Shown: in pieces, positions 46,400 through 57,997 of the stretch
Layout of the letters: every line of letters begins with the position of its first letter
Position numbering within the stretch: the stretch's first letter is position 1
DNA from: Agrocybe praecox
Taxonomy: Eukaryota > Basidiomycota > Agaricomycetes > Agaricales > Agrocybaceae
Direction: 5' to 3'
Assembly: GCA_964017145.1 (NCBI GenBank)
Contig: OZ024851.1
Span: 248,001-312,000, forward strand
DNA: 64,000 nucleotides
Notes under the pieces: generated by a model
What the model saw: the letters and a program-made list of their open reading frames with translations, nothing else
What the model was told of the DNA's origin: nothing
Database searches by the model: none
Translations under genes and position numbers: made by a program

Positions 46400-49300
46400 C
46401 TCCCCCTTGGCCTGGCAGGACACCTATATCTTCAGTAATGTTCGTATGGGTCGTTCTAGGTAGTCTTTTAGTAAATATATCAGCGAGGTTCTTGCCGGTT
46501 TCGATGTAGACTGTGTTTAGAGTTCCAGATTCAATTAGGTCTCGTAGAAAATGGTGAGATATGTCTATATGCTTTGTTCGTGCATGGAATTCTGGATGGT
46601 GAGCAATGGCAATTGCTGCCTGATTATCTGTGAATATTGTAGATGTGGTAGGTAGTGGGAAATCGAGTTCCTTGAATAGAGATCGATGCCAGAGTACTTG
46701 CTTTGCAGCATGAGTTGCTGCAATGTATTCTGCTTCTGCTGTAGATAGAGCAACAGTAGCTTGTTTCTTTGAGCTCCATGCAATAGCGCCACCTGCCATT
46801 GTGACAATGTATCCACTGGTAGATTTTCTGTCTGCATCATTTGCCCAATCTGCATCACAGTAGATATTGAGATTTTCATTTAATAAATGATCTTCACCAC
46901 CATAGGTAAGTGAATAATGTTGAGTTCCCTTGAGATATCGAAATACATGTTTTAATGCGGTCCAGTGGACAGGTTTGGGGTTAGAGGTGTACTGTGCAAG
47001 TTTGTTGACAATGTAGGCAATGTCTGGGCATTAAGGTGCTTGCTGCGGGGTTGTGTGTGTATTGTACGATTTTGTACTTTGTATACAGTCCGTAACAAAA
47101 CCCAATCAATTTGATTAGTTCTTCTCAGGAGGGATACATGATACGCGTCGTTGATTACGTTTATCTTCACAGAAGGGACATTTTCGATGATCAAGATACT
47201 TCCTAGGAAGTCTCAGAGAGTGAGAAACAGCACAAGTACTGTTCTTCGGAGGGTTAAACAGTTGATTTAATGTGTCTCCACAAAAGGTATAGATAAGTTG
47301 GTTTGCCACTTAGGCTGGACACTCAATCCAAAGTCTTTTAATCACTTAGAATGGGGACTCAATCCAAAACGGGCCACATAGGCGTCACTTAGACAATATT
47401 TGCCACTTAGGCAGGGAACTTATTCCTAGGAATGGGCCACTTAGGCGTCACTTAGACAATTCTTGCCACTTAGGCAGGTATCAAGCTTTATGTCACTTAA
47501 GACAGAGGAAACTTTATCCCAACACATTTTCTAACGTTCCTCGAGAACTCTACAAGTTAACTCAAGTCAATCGGATCACGCCAAATTGAACAAGTAACAC
47601 TTCAGATGGAATCATATTAATCATGTCAACTTCCGCGGAGACACTTTAGCTTCCAATAGTCAATAATCGTCGGATAGGCACTTTGGCTTTCTCCTAAGAG
47701 TATAAAGAACTGGGTTCTACGTTGTCTGGGTTGCTTCGATATTTACAGGCTGCTTATATACTGTTGGGTCTCGGAAAATATAGGAATACTTGGAATGAAT
47801 CGGAAATGCTCGGAAAATAAAGGAAACAATACTATTGGTTGGTGCACTGCAGCTCCACTCAATGCATAAGCGCCAAGAGGGTGCCATGTGTGCTTTTGAA
47901 TATCCTCGGAAGGGTTTGTATGGTTGGGAAAGTCGCTGACTCGAGCATGACGCTCCGAGGGCACTTATTTGCATTAGCCGACGATCATTGATCGACGTCC
48001 TAGGGTCCGAAGCATCGGAGTACCGTGGTATTGTATGGATCTACAATCCTCGGCTCCACAACTGCCATTTAAGCTAACTGCGCATATCCGAGGGTCTTAA
48101 GACCATGTGTAAGCGTTCCTAGGAACTTCTCCTTTTAGGTTTATCAGCGATCTGACTTGAGCAGACGTCGGCAAGTCCTAATTGACATTACTAGTGCTTG
48201 TCTCGTCGTTTGCATAGTGCCCACTATGTTCCTAGGGACCAGTAATGTACTTTGTTAATGCTAGGATCAGTCCTGCTGCCTTGAGTTAGTGTTCCTAGGA
48301 ACGTTGGCAGTAGTTTACACGTACTTTCATATGGTGGGAACTTTCCGTTTCCATATTAGGTAGATGTGGACGTGTCGCGCACCGCGTAATAATAAGTGGC
48401 TATAGTGCTGTTAGGCTTATTATGCGCAGGCTCTAGCTTACATTCTTGATGGCTGAATATTATCCTAGGAGCCTTCGATCCTGCTGCATCGCTGTTAAAG
48501 CATTCCACGCATTTCCGAGGAACTACTATAACTAACTTTAGCATTCGTAATGTTCGTCCTAGGGTTCATAGAATGGTTTCCCCTAGCCAAACATGTAGCT
48601 ATCTTCACTCTGTACTTATGTAGACTTAATAATAAACATGTTTATTATGCCGAAAATTAAGTAGGATAGATACTTGGTTAAAGTTCAGTCACAGCCGAAC
48701 ACCAGTCGTATCAGCGTGTTCCAAGTGCTAAATACATAAGACTTCCAATGAGGGTTGCAAACCCGTGAAGGATAATGTCTTCATCCTCCATAGGGGTTGT
48801 AACTGTCTTCGCATTTTCCATTCCAAATTTAATGAGTAATTTTTCGATGTAGTGATGTTGGGAAAGTGTGATGAGATGGTCTTCTTGGTGTATATTGATC
48901 CCTAAAAGCATTGAAGGTTGGCCAAGTGATTTTACATCAAACTTGGTCTTTGGTTCCCTTTCTACAATGTCGTTCTCTTGATCTGTAGATGATACTGATA
49001 GGAAATCATCAACCCATACAAGTAGGATAGTGAATCCTGAGTTGGTTTGGCGAATATAGCAGCAGTAGTCGGTTTTTAGCTGAATAAATCCAAGTTCTTG
49101 GAGTACACGATGGAGTTCGTGGTTCCATACATTTCCTGCCTGCTTTAATCTGTAGAGAGAACGTACTAGAAGACATACTTGGAGTGTACTGTCTTCATAT
49201 CCTGGTGGTTGACACATGTAGATAACTTCTTGTAGAGTGCCATGTAGATATGCTCCCTTCACATCAAATTGGCATAGTTTGAGGTTGTGAACTGTTGCAA

Positions 49301-50316
49301 ATGCGAGTACTGTTCGTAGAGTTTTAAATCACATTACTGGGGCGAAGGTACCATTGTTACTGTAGTCCGTTCCGGGTTTTTGAGAGAATCCTTGAGCTAC
49401 AAGTCTTGCTTTGTATTTAATAATGTTCCCGTGCTCGTCTCGGTTTTTGGCGAATACCCATCGACATCCTATTGCCTTCCGATCACTTGGGAGGTCTGCC
49501 ATCTTCCAGGTTCCCATTCCATTCAAGGTAGATATCTCTTCATCCATAGCTGCTTGCCATTCATTTGATTCAAGTTCATTGAGTGCTTCCTCACGTGTCC
49601 GGGGTGTATCTACATCATTACTTGAGTATGAGATCTCTGTCTCTTCAAGTAAAGCTTCCCATAGCTTTTGTATTGCAATATTGGCACGTTCCTTTGTTGT
49701 AGATCTTGTACTTGATGATATAGTCGGTCTCGTGACATTGGGAGGTGTAGATGTAACTGTAGATACTCGTCTTGATGTAGATCGAGTTTGTGGGTTTCCA
49801 ATCTTTTTATAATCGAGCTTTTTGACTCTGGTACGAAGTTGGCGTTGTGAGACAGCTTCCTGAGGTGTAAATTCAGTTGTAGATGATGGAATAGGCACCA
49901 GAGTAACAGGTTCAGGTTTCTCTATATCTGAATTAGGGGTTTGCTGAGATGGCTGATCTACATTCTCCCCCTCAGCTTGCAAACCTGGTAGATCGACTGG
50001 TTCGGTCCATTCCTTCAGTTCCTCATTCTCATTAAAAGCAAAATTTCTTGAGACCTTAATTTTCCTGGTCTTGGCCTCATGGTAGCGAACCGATTTTGAT
50101 CCATCCATGAATCCTACAAAAATCTTCTTCTTTGACTTTGCATCCAGCTTTGATCTATCTTTGGACTCGTCCAGTATCCATACATCGCACCCAAACTCTC
50201 GTAGATGAGCAACATTAGGTATTTTTCTATTCCAGACTTCATAAGGTGTCTTTCCTTTGACAGCTCTGGTAGGTGCTCGGTTCCGTAGATAGGCTGCATG
50301 AGCTATGTCGGAGAAA
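46386..50316 (-). pseudogene. pol: Copia B Pol, truncated and interrupted
   Basis: Minus-strand Ty1/Copia polyprotein. From right to left: integrase C-terminus (AYLRNRAPTRAVKGKTPYEVW, 50.2 kb), a Ser/Thr-rich linker, reverse transcriptase from NEWQAAMDEEI through ARLVAQGFSQ and FDVKGAYLHG to WVDDFL (49.0 kb), and RNase H with STAEAEY and GKNLADIFTKRLP. A TGA at 49329-49331 follows FAPVM where RF is usual. An insertion of about 1.7 kb (47031-48713) splits GTR from PDIAYIVNKL. The N-terminal half (Gag, protease, integrase core) is missing; the frame ends at about 50316 where TATAAGGC-rich DNA begins. Confidence 0.87.
47031..48713. mobile_element. Unclassified 1.7 kb insertion in Copia B
   Basis: It interrupts the Copia B RT frame exactly between GTR and PDI. 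On the minus strand it starts TGATACGACTGG. It is rich in CCTAGGAA palindromes and in a repeated CACTTAGG(C) motif (47.3-47.5 kb). No clear gene and no clear TSD were found. A long solo LTR is one possible reading. Confidence 0.5.
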
Positions 50317-50560
50317 TTTTGCGTGCCTTATAAGGCATATAAGGCAGTAATGCCGAAACCAAATTATAAGGCCATTAGTTATTTTACAATTTTGGACCGT
50401 CCCTTATAAGGTAAAGCTTGTAATGCAAAAATATATTATAAGATGCAGAATGATTGTAAGGCTGGAATAATTACAACTGAAACACGCATCACAATTGATG
50501 GGCACACTTATAATGCGCCCAATGCATTTTAGTACTTGTAAAGAATCCTGGCGCGTTTTG
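50317..50560. repeat. TATAAGGC-rich iterated sequence
   Basis: At least six copies or near-copies of TTATAAGGC or its complement occur within about 200 bases (50326, 50337, 50364, 50402, 50428, 50454), some forming the palindrome CCTTATAAGG. Such iterations mark the subterminal regions of CACTA-type elements. It truncates Copia B. Confidence 0.5.
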
Positions 50561-50792
50561 ATTGATCATTTCGCATCCAGATGCCCATATTGATTGATCA
50601 AGGGTAGTCATTATTTATCTTTCTGTACAAACTGATTAACTATGTACCATAAGTAAGAAAGAAGCTATGTAGCAAGAATCGACAACGAGAGGAAAGCATA
50701 AATAAAACAAACAAACGAATCAGAGTGACTCGAATGGGAAGAGAAGTACAAATGGAGGGGGTATGTACGCTGAAAGTGACAAATGAGGGGGG
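50561..50792. other. Short AT-rich spacer
   Basis: No gene is seen. Probably the 3' untranslated part of the split minus-strand gene that ends at 50793. Confidence 0.35.
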
Positions 50793-50873
50793 TTAGAGGG
50801 CAAGGGCGACAAGACCAGCCGCGAGGGTGCCAGAGAGTGCGTTGGCGTGCGCGGTGTTGGCGAATGAGGGGGT
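50793..50873 (-). pseudogene. C-terminal tail of a host gene, cut off by F2
   Basis: Minus-strand codons PSFANTAHANALSGTLAAGL and a hydrophobic end VALAL, then TAA at 50793-50795. A small-residue stretch followed by a hydrophobic C-terminus is the layout of a GPI-anchor signal. The frame joins the upstream exon at 54828 (SASSTASPAIPP) when F2 and one TSD copy are removed. Confidence 0.6.
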
Positions 50874-50880
50874 GGGTGGG

Positions 50881-53800
50881 CACCCTTTGAAGGTACTATG
50901 ATACATGAACCCTCGGAAACTACCCAACAAGGGTGATACATCCACACCGGAAGTTTGCCAGTCCCGGCAGTGATATATCACCCATGCTACAGGCAGAGAG
51001 CAGCTGCCTTTGGTAAACATATGTAAACATTGCTGTTTTTGATGGTTTCGGAAGGTAATTAGGCACTGCAGGCGTAGTGGTTATGTTTTTTGTTGTGATA
51101 TGTCAGATATATGTTTTAAATATATTTTATGTTTTTTTGATGCCCTTTGCGCACCTAAAAAGGGATGGGACGGGATGGATTAGAAAACATACAACCGGAT
51201 GACGTGTTATTTATAGGCGCACGCAGGAAACAGTGTCCCCGAAGTGTCTGACGCTGTAATTGGGCTCCTGTACTGCGTCGGGCATCGTTCGGGGCGCGGA
51301 AAAAGCCCAGATATAATGTACAGATATGTTTTGATTTTTTGGGGCGCTTTGCGCCATCAAAAGGGGGCGGGAGGGGATGGATTGCAAAACATAAAACCGG
51401 ATGACATGTTATTTTTAGCGTGCTTTGATCATTTTGGGCGTTGCGCTATTTTTACTTATGATATCATCATTTTACACTATATATCATGTGCTTTAGGCAC
51501 AGATTAGATTAGATATGTATAAAAAAAACGAACTGTCTACTTTTATTTTGAGCGGCAGTTCCCTATTCAGCAACTATTACTATTTTCGGACAATCTTCCC
51601 AAAACATACAATTTAAAAATAAAAAAAAGATATATTTCTCTATTTACAAAATATCTATATGCGATTGGACGGAACGAGGGAACGCAAGAGTGAGGAGAAG
51701 CACGCAAAAAAGAGAGACAATGTCTCTCGTATTTGCGTGCTGGTCGTCGTGCTCGTGCTCGTGCTTGCCTGGTCGTCGTCGGGCTCGTACTCAGGTCGTC
51801 GCAGCCGTCGTCGTCCTTGGCCTACCCATCGTGCACAACGTATAGGTCGTGCATGCCCTACCCATCGTGCACAACGTATAGGTCGTGCATGCCCTACCCA
51901 TCGTGCATGCCCTATACGTCGTGTACAGCCTACCCATCGTGCACGACTTACCCATCGTGCACGCCATACGCGTCGTGCACGACCAACCCATCATGCACGA
52001 CCGATGCGTCATGCACGCCCTACACGTCATGCGCGCCCTACTCGTCGTGCACGACCGACCCATCGTGCACGCCCTACCCATCGTGCACGACCAACCCATC
52101 GTGCACGGCCTGGCCGTTGTGCTCGTGGCAATCGTCGCCCTTGGGCCAGTCGTCGTTGTGGGGTCGTGCTCGTCGCCGTCGCCCTAGCTATCGCCTTTAT
52201 CACCCTAGCTGTCGTCGTCGTCGTCGAGGGCGTGGTGGTGGTGGTGGTGGTGGTAAGAGATGAGGTGGCCGTGCGTCGGTGGTGGTGGTGATGGGAGTTG
52301 ACAAGGAAGAAATCAACCGTGATGGTTGATTTCTGTCCAAATACGGACGTTTCCCACACCGGGCCGGTGTTGACCGAGGGTCGAGTTCATCGTCGCGCAC
52401 GACGATGACAGTAGAACAAAACTGTTTTAAATAGAGCTAAATATATTATATGACATAGTAGTATGTATTAAACTATAAGAGTAAGTAAAAATATACACTT
52501 TATGTTTTTTTCGTATGAAAACATCGGAATGTATGCATGTACCAGCCTTATGAGGTGATTTCATGACGGATCTCCACAAAATAAAATTTATTACTACTTG
52601 GAAGACCATATATTATACACTTTTAAACATATGTCTTCGCTTTAAACTATCTAAAGAGTGCTAATGTAAAAAAAAAATGGCCCTCAGATTGATGTACAAT
52701 ACGATAACTGTCGATGTATAAATTATGCATCGAAATTCAATCCGAGCAAAAGTGGAGGTTCATCCTCATGATGATTCTGTATGTTGTTTTGGTATGTTTC
52801 ACTTTTTATACATTATATGTTATAGCAGTATGTATTAAGTAGTATATGTAAATAAAAACAAAAATGATATGTTTTTTCTCATGAAAACATCGGTATCTAT
52901 GTATATACAAAGCTTGTGAGGTGATTTCGTGACAGCTCTCTGCCAAATAAAATTTATTTCTACTTGAAAGACCTCAGAATTTACACTGTTAAATGAATGT
53001 CTTCATTTTAAACTACCTAAAGAGTACAAATATACAAAAAAAAAAAAAAAGGACCTCAGGCTAATGTACAATATGATATTCGTCGATGTCTAAATTATGC
53101 ATCGAAATCCAAGACGAGCAAAGGTACTGCTCATACTCATGATCATCACATATGTCATTTTAGGTATGTTTCAAATTTTTTTACATAGAATAGATTTATT
53201 ACACTATTATAGTACAATGTGCTATTTTATTTGATCAAAAAACCCGTGTAGGCCCCCTCATCGTCGTGCACGACGATGAGATCGACCCGGTTATAAGCCG
53301 GGCCAGCGTGGGAAACGCCGGATTTGGAACAAATCAACCACATCACTGGTTGATTTGTTCCTTGTCAATGTCCATCATCACCACCGCGAACGGCGTCCCA
53401 TCGCACCACCTCATCTTTCATCATCACCACCACCACAAACAACAACGGCAACAGCAATGACAACGACAGCAACGCCGACAGCAACGATGACAGCGACTGC
53501 CACCACCACAACGACGGTGACGACAGCAACAACAACGACAACGACATCTAACCCCTCAGGGAGAGGGTAGGAAGAGGCGAACGAGCGAGCGAGGGGAAGG
53601 GTTGGCAGGAGCGAGAGGGGTATCGAGGAGGCAGCCAGCAGCAAGCGCGCAGGCACAAGCAGGTAGGGCGAGCACGAGCGAGCGCCTAGCCAGCAGCGAG
53701 CGAGCACGTAGCCACCAGCTAGCGCCTGGCTACCAGCGAGCGCGCAGGCACGAGCGGACAGGTAGGGTGGGCACGAGTAAGCCCCTAGCCACCAGCGAGC

Positions 53801-54820
53801 GAGCAGGTCGAGAACGGCGGGTAGGGCATGGATGGTGCCTGGGTCGTGCACGGCAGCTGGCCCAAGGACGACGATGACAACTACGAGCACAACGGCTGGG
53901 CCAAGGACGATGACGAATGCCACGAGCACAACGGCTAGCGCGTGGACGGGCGTGCACGACGGGTATGGCGTGCAAGAGCGAGAGGACGATGTTCTCATTG
54001 TCCCTCGCTCCCTCTTCCCCTCGCTCCGTCCATCCATAGATACATTTTTTGTAAAACAAATTAGTAGTGAATACATATATTTTTTTTTTTAAATTACATG
54101 TTAAAAAAATAAATTCCGAAAATGGTATTATTTGCCGAATTGGGAATTTTCGCCTGAAACAAATGCTCATAGGTCTCTTTTTGGATATCTAATCTAATCT
54201 GTGCCTAAAGCACATGATATATAGTGTAAAATGATGATATCATAAGTAAAAATAGCGCAACGCCCAAAATGATCAAAGCACGCTAAAAATAACATGTCAT
54301 CCGGTTTTATGTTTTGCAATCCATCCCCTCCCGCCCCCTTTTGATGGCGCAAAGCGCCCCAAAAAATCAAAACATATCTGTACATTATATCTGGGCTTTT
54401 TCCGCGCCCCGAACGATGCCCGACGCAGTACAGGAGCCCAATTACAGCGTCAGACACTTCGGGGACACTGTTTCCTGCGTGCGCCTATAAATAACACGTC
54501 ATCCGGTTGTATGTTTTCTAATCCATCCCGTCCCATCCCTTTTTAGGTGCGCAAAGGGCATCAAAAAAACATAAAATATATTTAAAACATATATCTGACA
54601 TATCACAACAAAAAACATAACCACTACGCCTGCAGTGCCTAATTACCTTCCGAAACCATCAAAAACAGCAATGTTTACATATGTTTACCAAAGGCAGCTG
54701 CTCTCTGCCTGTAGCATGGGTGATATATCACTGCCGGGACTGGCAAACTTCCGGTGTGGATGTATCACCCTTGTTGGGTAGTTTCCGAGGGTTCGTGTAT
54801 GAATATAGCAGACAAGGCTG
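50881..54820. mobile_element. Foldback element F2, non-autonomous KDZ-like
   Basis: A 3940-base element starting CACCCTTTGAAGG and ending GCAGACAAGGCTG, with a perfect 7-base TSD GGGTGGG (50874-50880 and 54821-54827). Inverted arms of about 1.5 kb (50881-52405 and 53256-54820) flank an AT-rich spacer. It is clearly related to F1 over the outer 0.7 kb and in the inner GGTTGATTT...CCGGGCC...GTGCACGACGATGA segment. An 18-base CATCGTGCACG-type minisatellite lies at 51820-52110. No transposase. Confidence 0.87.
52440..53240. repeat. AT-rich spacer of F2 with a tandem duplication
   Basis: A unit of about 370 bases occurs twice (from about 52448 and 52826): AGTATGTATTAA..., CATGAAAACATCGG-like sequence, GAGGTGATTTC, AATAAAATTTAT, ending in AATTATGCATCGAAAT. 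No gene is seen. Confidence 0.6.
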
Positions 54821-54827
54821 GGGTGGG

Positions 54828-55871
54828 ATGGCAGGGGAAGCGGTACTGCTTGCGCTTGTGCTAGGGACGCAGCAAGTAGTGTCGAATGTTTGATTCGTCG
54901 TCGATTTGTGAAGCAGGGCCCGTACACATATCGCGTGGTCGTGCACACAGAGAGTTGAGGGGGCCTGTTTCGATAGCAGACTGCTATGCGAGAACGAGAT
55001 GGTTGGTGAATGCAAAAGTCGCACCAATAGATCTAGGATGAGGAGGGAGCTTGGCGGGTAACAACGGACTAAGTGGGAATGGTTCTCGCGCTTCTGGCGA
55101 GTACAATGCAGGCTGGGTGCGGAACGGAATAGGAGACGGCCTTGTCGATGGAATAGGTGTCTGTCGACCTCCAGACGGTGACGAAATACGACGCTTCACG
55201 ACAAACCTCAACCTCAACCAACGCTGTCGTGCCCCCACCATCCCCACCACCATCCTCAACCTCTTCGCCGACGCCCTCCCTCCCAATCCACACATCCGCA
55301 TAACGCACCACCTGCACGATCCAGTTCCACACCCTACACACCCGCGTGAGCGGGCGCTTTCCACTTCAGGTGCGCGATGCGCGTGCCGGGGTAGGTGTGT
55401 GCCGTGGGCGCGGTTGAGGAATGATACGGTCTCGGGGTTGGGGTCGGTAGCGCCCGAAGAGTACAACGACGACGATGGAGAGGAAGGGGAGGAAAGGGAG
55501 GAGGAAAACGTGCTGGGCGACGACCCCACAACCGAATAATATGGATAAGGTGTAGTCGTCGTATGTTTCGAAGCCAATGCTGATAACGAACCCATCCCAA
55601 TTCCACCAACAAAAGGTGGCAGGACCGCAAACCGAAACGCGAGTAGCCAAAGCTCCGTAGGCAGCTGGGGCGTAAACACTGACGTGCAGCTGCGTCGTCT
55701 GAGTCTGCTGGGACCGGGCCTGGGCGCTGGCACTGGTGTTGATACCTGGTGGGTACGTCTGCGGGCTATGCGTACGATTGGGCTTGTGGTGGTTGGGCTG
55801 CAGAGGTGGTGGTGATGCGTGATTCGAAGACACCGTGTTACGGTGCGAAGGAGGTCTGGACAAAGCGTCAC
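54828..55871 (-). pseudogene. Split host gene, Ser/Pro-rich, upstream of its lost tail
   Basis: The last exon upstream of F2 reads TTCCVPSTSASSTASPAIPP and joins the tail at 50793-50873. Upstream, overlapping GC-rich frames (54984-55871 and 55366-55863) hold Pro/Ser-rich segments such as SWSDALSRPPSHRNTV and a hydrophobic stretch FLPFLSIVVVVLF. I could not settle exon boundaries or the true frame. The layout would suit a cell-surface, possibly GPI-anchored, protein, but this is inference. Confidence 0.4.
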
Positions 55872-56616
55872 TCCAACTGCTGTGAGAGGATGAGATGATC
55901 GTTCAGCAGCAGATACTTACCTTGATGGTTGACGCTCCACACTCTCCTCGTCCTTTCCCCTGGAGCTTCCATGCTTCCCCCCCCCCCTATCCTTCTTTGG
56001 TGCGCGTTCACCCAGGGACGGTGGTTGAGAAGAAAAGTGAGGCAGAGGCGCCTGCTGCTGCTGTTGCTGAAGTTGAGGAGGGATCTGCGGTGGTGGTTGT
56101 GACTGCGAGTGGGGCTCTTCCCTGTCCGGCTTGCTGTCCCAATACCTCGGCGCATGACCGACGTGTTTAACGACAATCATCCCATTCCCGGAGTTTGGCA
56201 AACGGGGGAGGTGGTCGATGATCCCGGCCATTTTCAGTGTCATCTGGATGAGTGGATTCGCCACGATGAACGCGAGGGGAACGTGAAGGTGGAATGGCAC
56301 TCGGTTGAGCGGAGCCAACAGGCTGGCGTACTTGCTGCTGTTGTTGCTGAGGAGGATAGCTCTGGAAACCAGGTGGAGGAGAGCGAGGTCAACCACCGAT
56401 AGGTGGCCCAGGTGAAATTGAATGCGAACACGGGCCACCACAGTCGAAATACGGGTCTTGAAGGTGATGCAGGTGCGCACCGTTTCTAGGATCATCGGAA
56501 GGGGGTATCAGGTGCTGCAATAGCACGCTTTGCGGACCATTGGGACCTCTCGCAAGCTCATGGCATGGAGGAGGATAATCACGACCGCCGTGATGAGGTG
56601 GTCTATCAATTTTCAT
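55868..56616 (-). pseudogene. Pro/Gln-rich coding remnant
   Basis: The frame from 56616 (HHGGRDYPPPCHEL, PYFDCGGPC) runs into a TGA at 56389-56391 and continues in the same frame with RSPPPGFQSYPPQQQQQ. A second frame downstream has SQSQPPPQIPPQLQQQQQQ and KKDRGGGKHGSS. Such sequence suits a disordered, RNA- or chromatin-associated protein, or the N-terminal part of the gene just downstream. Frames conflict, so the gene is either decayed or has introns I cannot place. Confidence 0.35.
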
Positions 56617-57997
56617 GGAGCAAGAGGAGGATATGACGACAGGTGTTGCCTGCTCTCGTCAACGATCACAGGTGGCGGTGGACCTCCTCTAAATAGAGGC
56701 AGAGGTGTTGCACGTCCAATGCCAGTGAGAGCGTGCGCGAGTGCGCGAGTGGGTGGGCAAGGATGGCTAGGTCAACGGTCGGTTATGGCTTGTCGTCGTC
56801 GTCGTCATGAGGCTGCAGATGGTGAGGCGGCGTTGCACTTGGTAGTTGCGACACGCAGTGCTGTCAGTCAGCTCCTCTGTGCTAGAGTCTCTGCACAGCG
56901 TTGTTGCTGTCCAGCTGCGTGCTGTTTTGCATCGTTGCCGGATATGCCTGCTGGATACCCCCCTTCGTCGTTGTCGTTGTCTGTGCTGGTGGTGGCGCTG
57001 GTGCTTACGGTGGTGGTGCTGGGGCTGGAGGTGGTGGTGGGTACATCCGCGGGCTATGCGTACGGTTGTGCTTGTGGTGGTTGGGCGCTGACACGAGCGA
57101 GAACTTGGATTGAACATGGGTTCAAATTAGCTTAGTCATTATTTACATAGCCACATGCCTACAGTCAGACTCAAAGTCAGAGTCGGCGCTTCAGCGCTTC
57201 TCAGCTATATTTTCTGCTTTTTATTTATTTAACCTGCTGTTGAGAAATGCTTTTCAAACCAGATGTTTAGAAAGGTAGATAGATCAAGCGTAGTAGATAT
57301 ATGATATATTTTTCATACAAAATGCTACATTAAAATTTAAAACATGAATTACTTCTACTTGTGCACGAATTCTTTGACTGGTATGTGTTCAAAATATGGG
57401 CAGAATACTTCTGAAAGTGTTTGGCTGAGGTTGATAAAGATGTAGAGGGATAGGTTGTTGAGATTTTCGTGTTTTTGTAGATGTGCTGGCACGATCGGGT
57501 GCCTTTGATGGAGTCCGTAACAAAGAGAATTATCCTTCTAGGTTAACCTATCTCATTTGGTCTTTTTTTTTCGGAATCCTGTAGTACATATATATGGCTC
57601 ATTATTAAAACTATTTTTGTAGAGATGCTCGCAAGTTGCAGTTGATAAAACACATCGACGTCGACTCTGTCTACAGTCTAATGACCAATGATGTCATCAC
57701 ATCTGCGGTATCTGGTATCCCTATCGATTCACGCCGGTTGGTAGTTTATACATTTAAGTGCCATATCCAGGTTGTATATCATCTTTATAATAAAAAACCA
57801 CAACAGGCTTCATGAACTCCAGAACATTGATTAACAATATATTAAAAAGTAACTAGTTATATGTAAGTAAAGCTAGAAACTTTCTAATATACCAGAATCC
57901 AAGTCGACAAGAAACCTACAGATATATGTTGAGTCTCGGAAAAAGTGGGTATGTATAGCAGAAATTTTAAACTCACTACCATGCATTGCCTAGAGTA
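56617..57997. other. Mostly gene-free region with a local duplication
   Basis: Up to 57120 the DNA is GC-rich and includes a segment (about 57010-57090: GGGCTATGCGTACG, TTGTGGTGGTTGGGC) that repeats 55740-55800, a partial duplication of the host gene. From 57120 to 57997 it is AT-rich with no gene seen; the left end of the Plavaka element should lie here but I could not find it. Confidence 0.4.

Noticed and set aside
51820..52110. Possible CRISPR array
   Set aside because: Units are contiguous degenerate 18-base repeats without unique spacers, in a eukaryotic genome.
51659..52400. Arg-rich open frames in F2 (for example 51659-52291)
   Set aside because: Same minisatellite as in F1; no start context, domain or conservation of frame.
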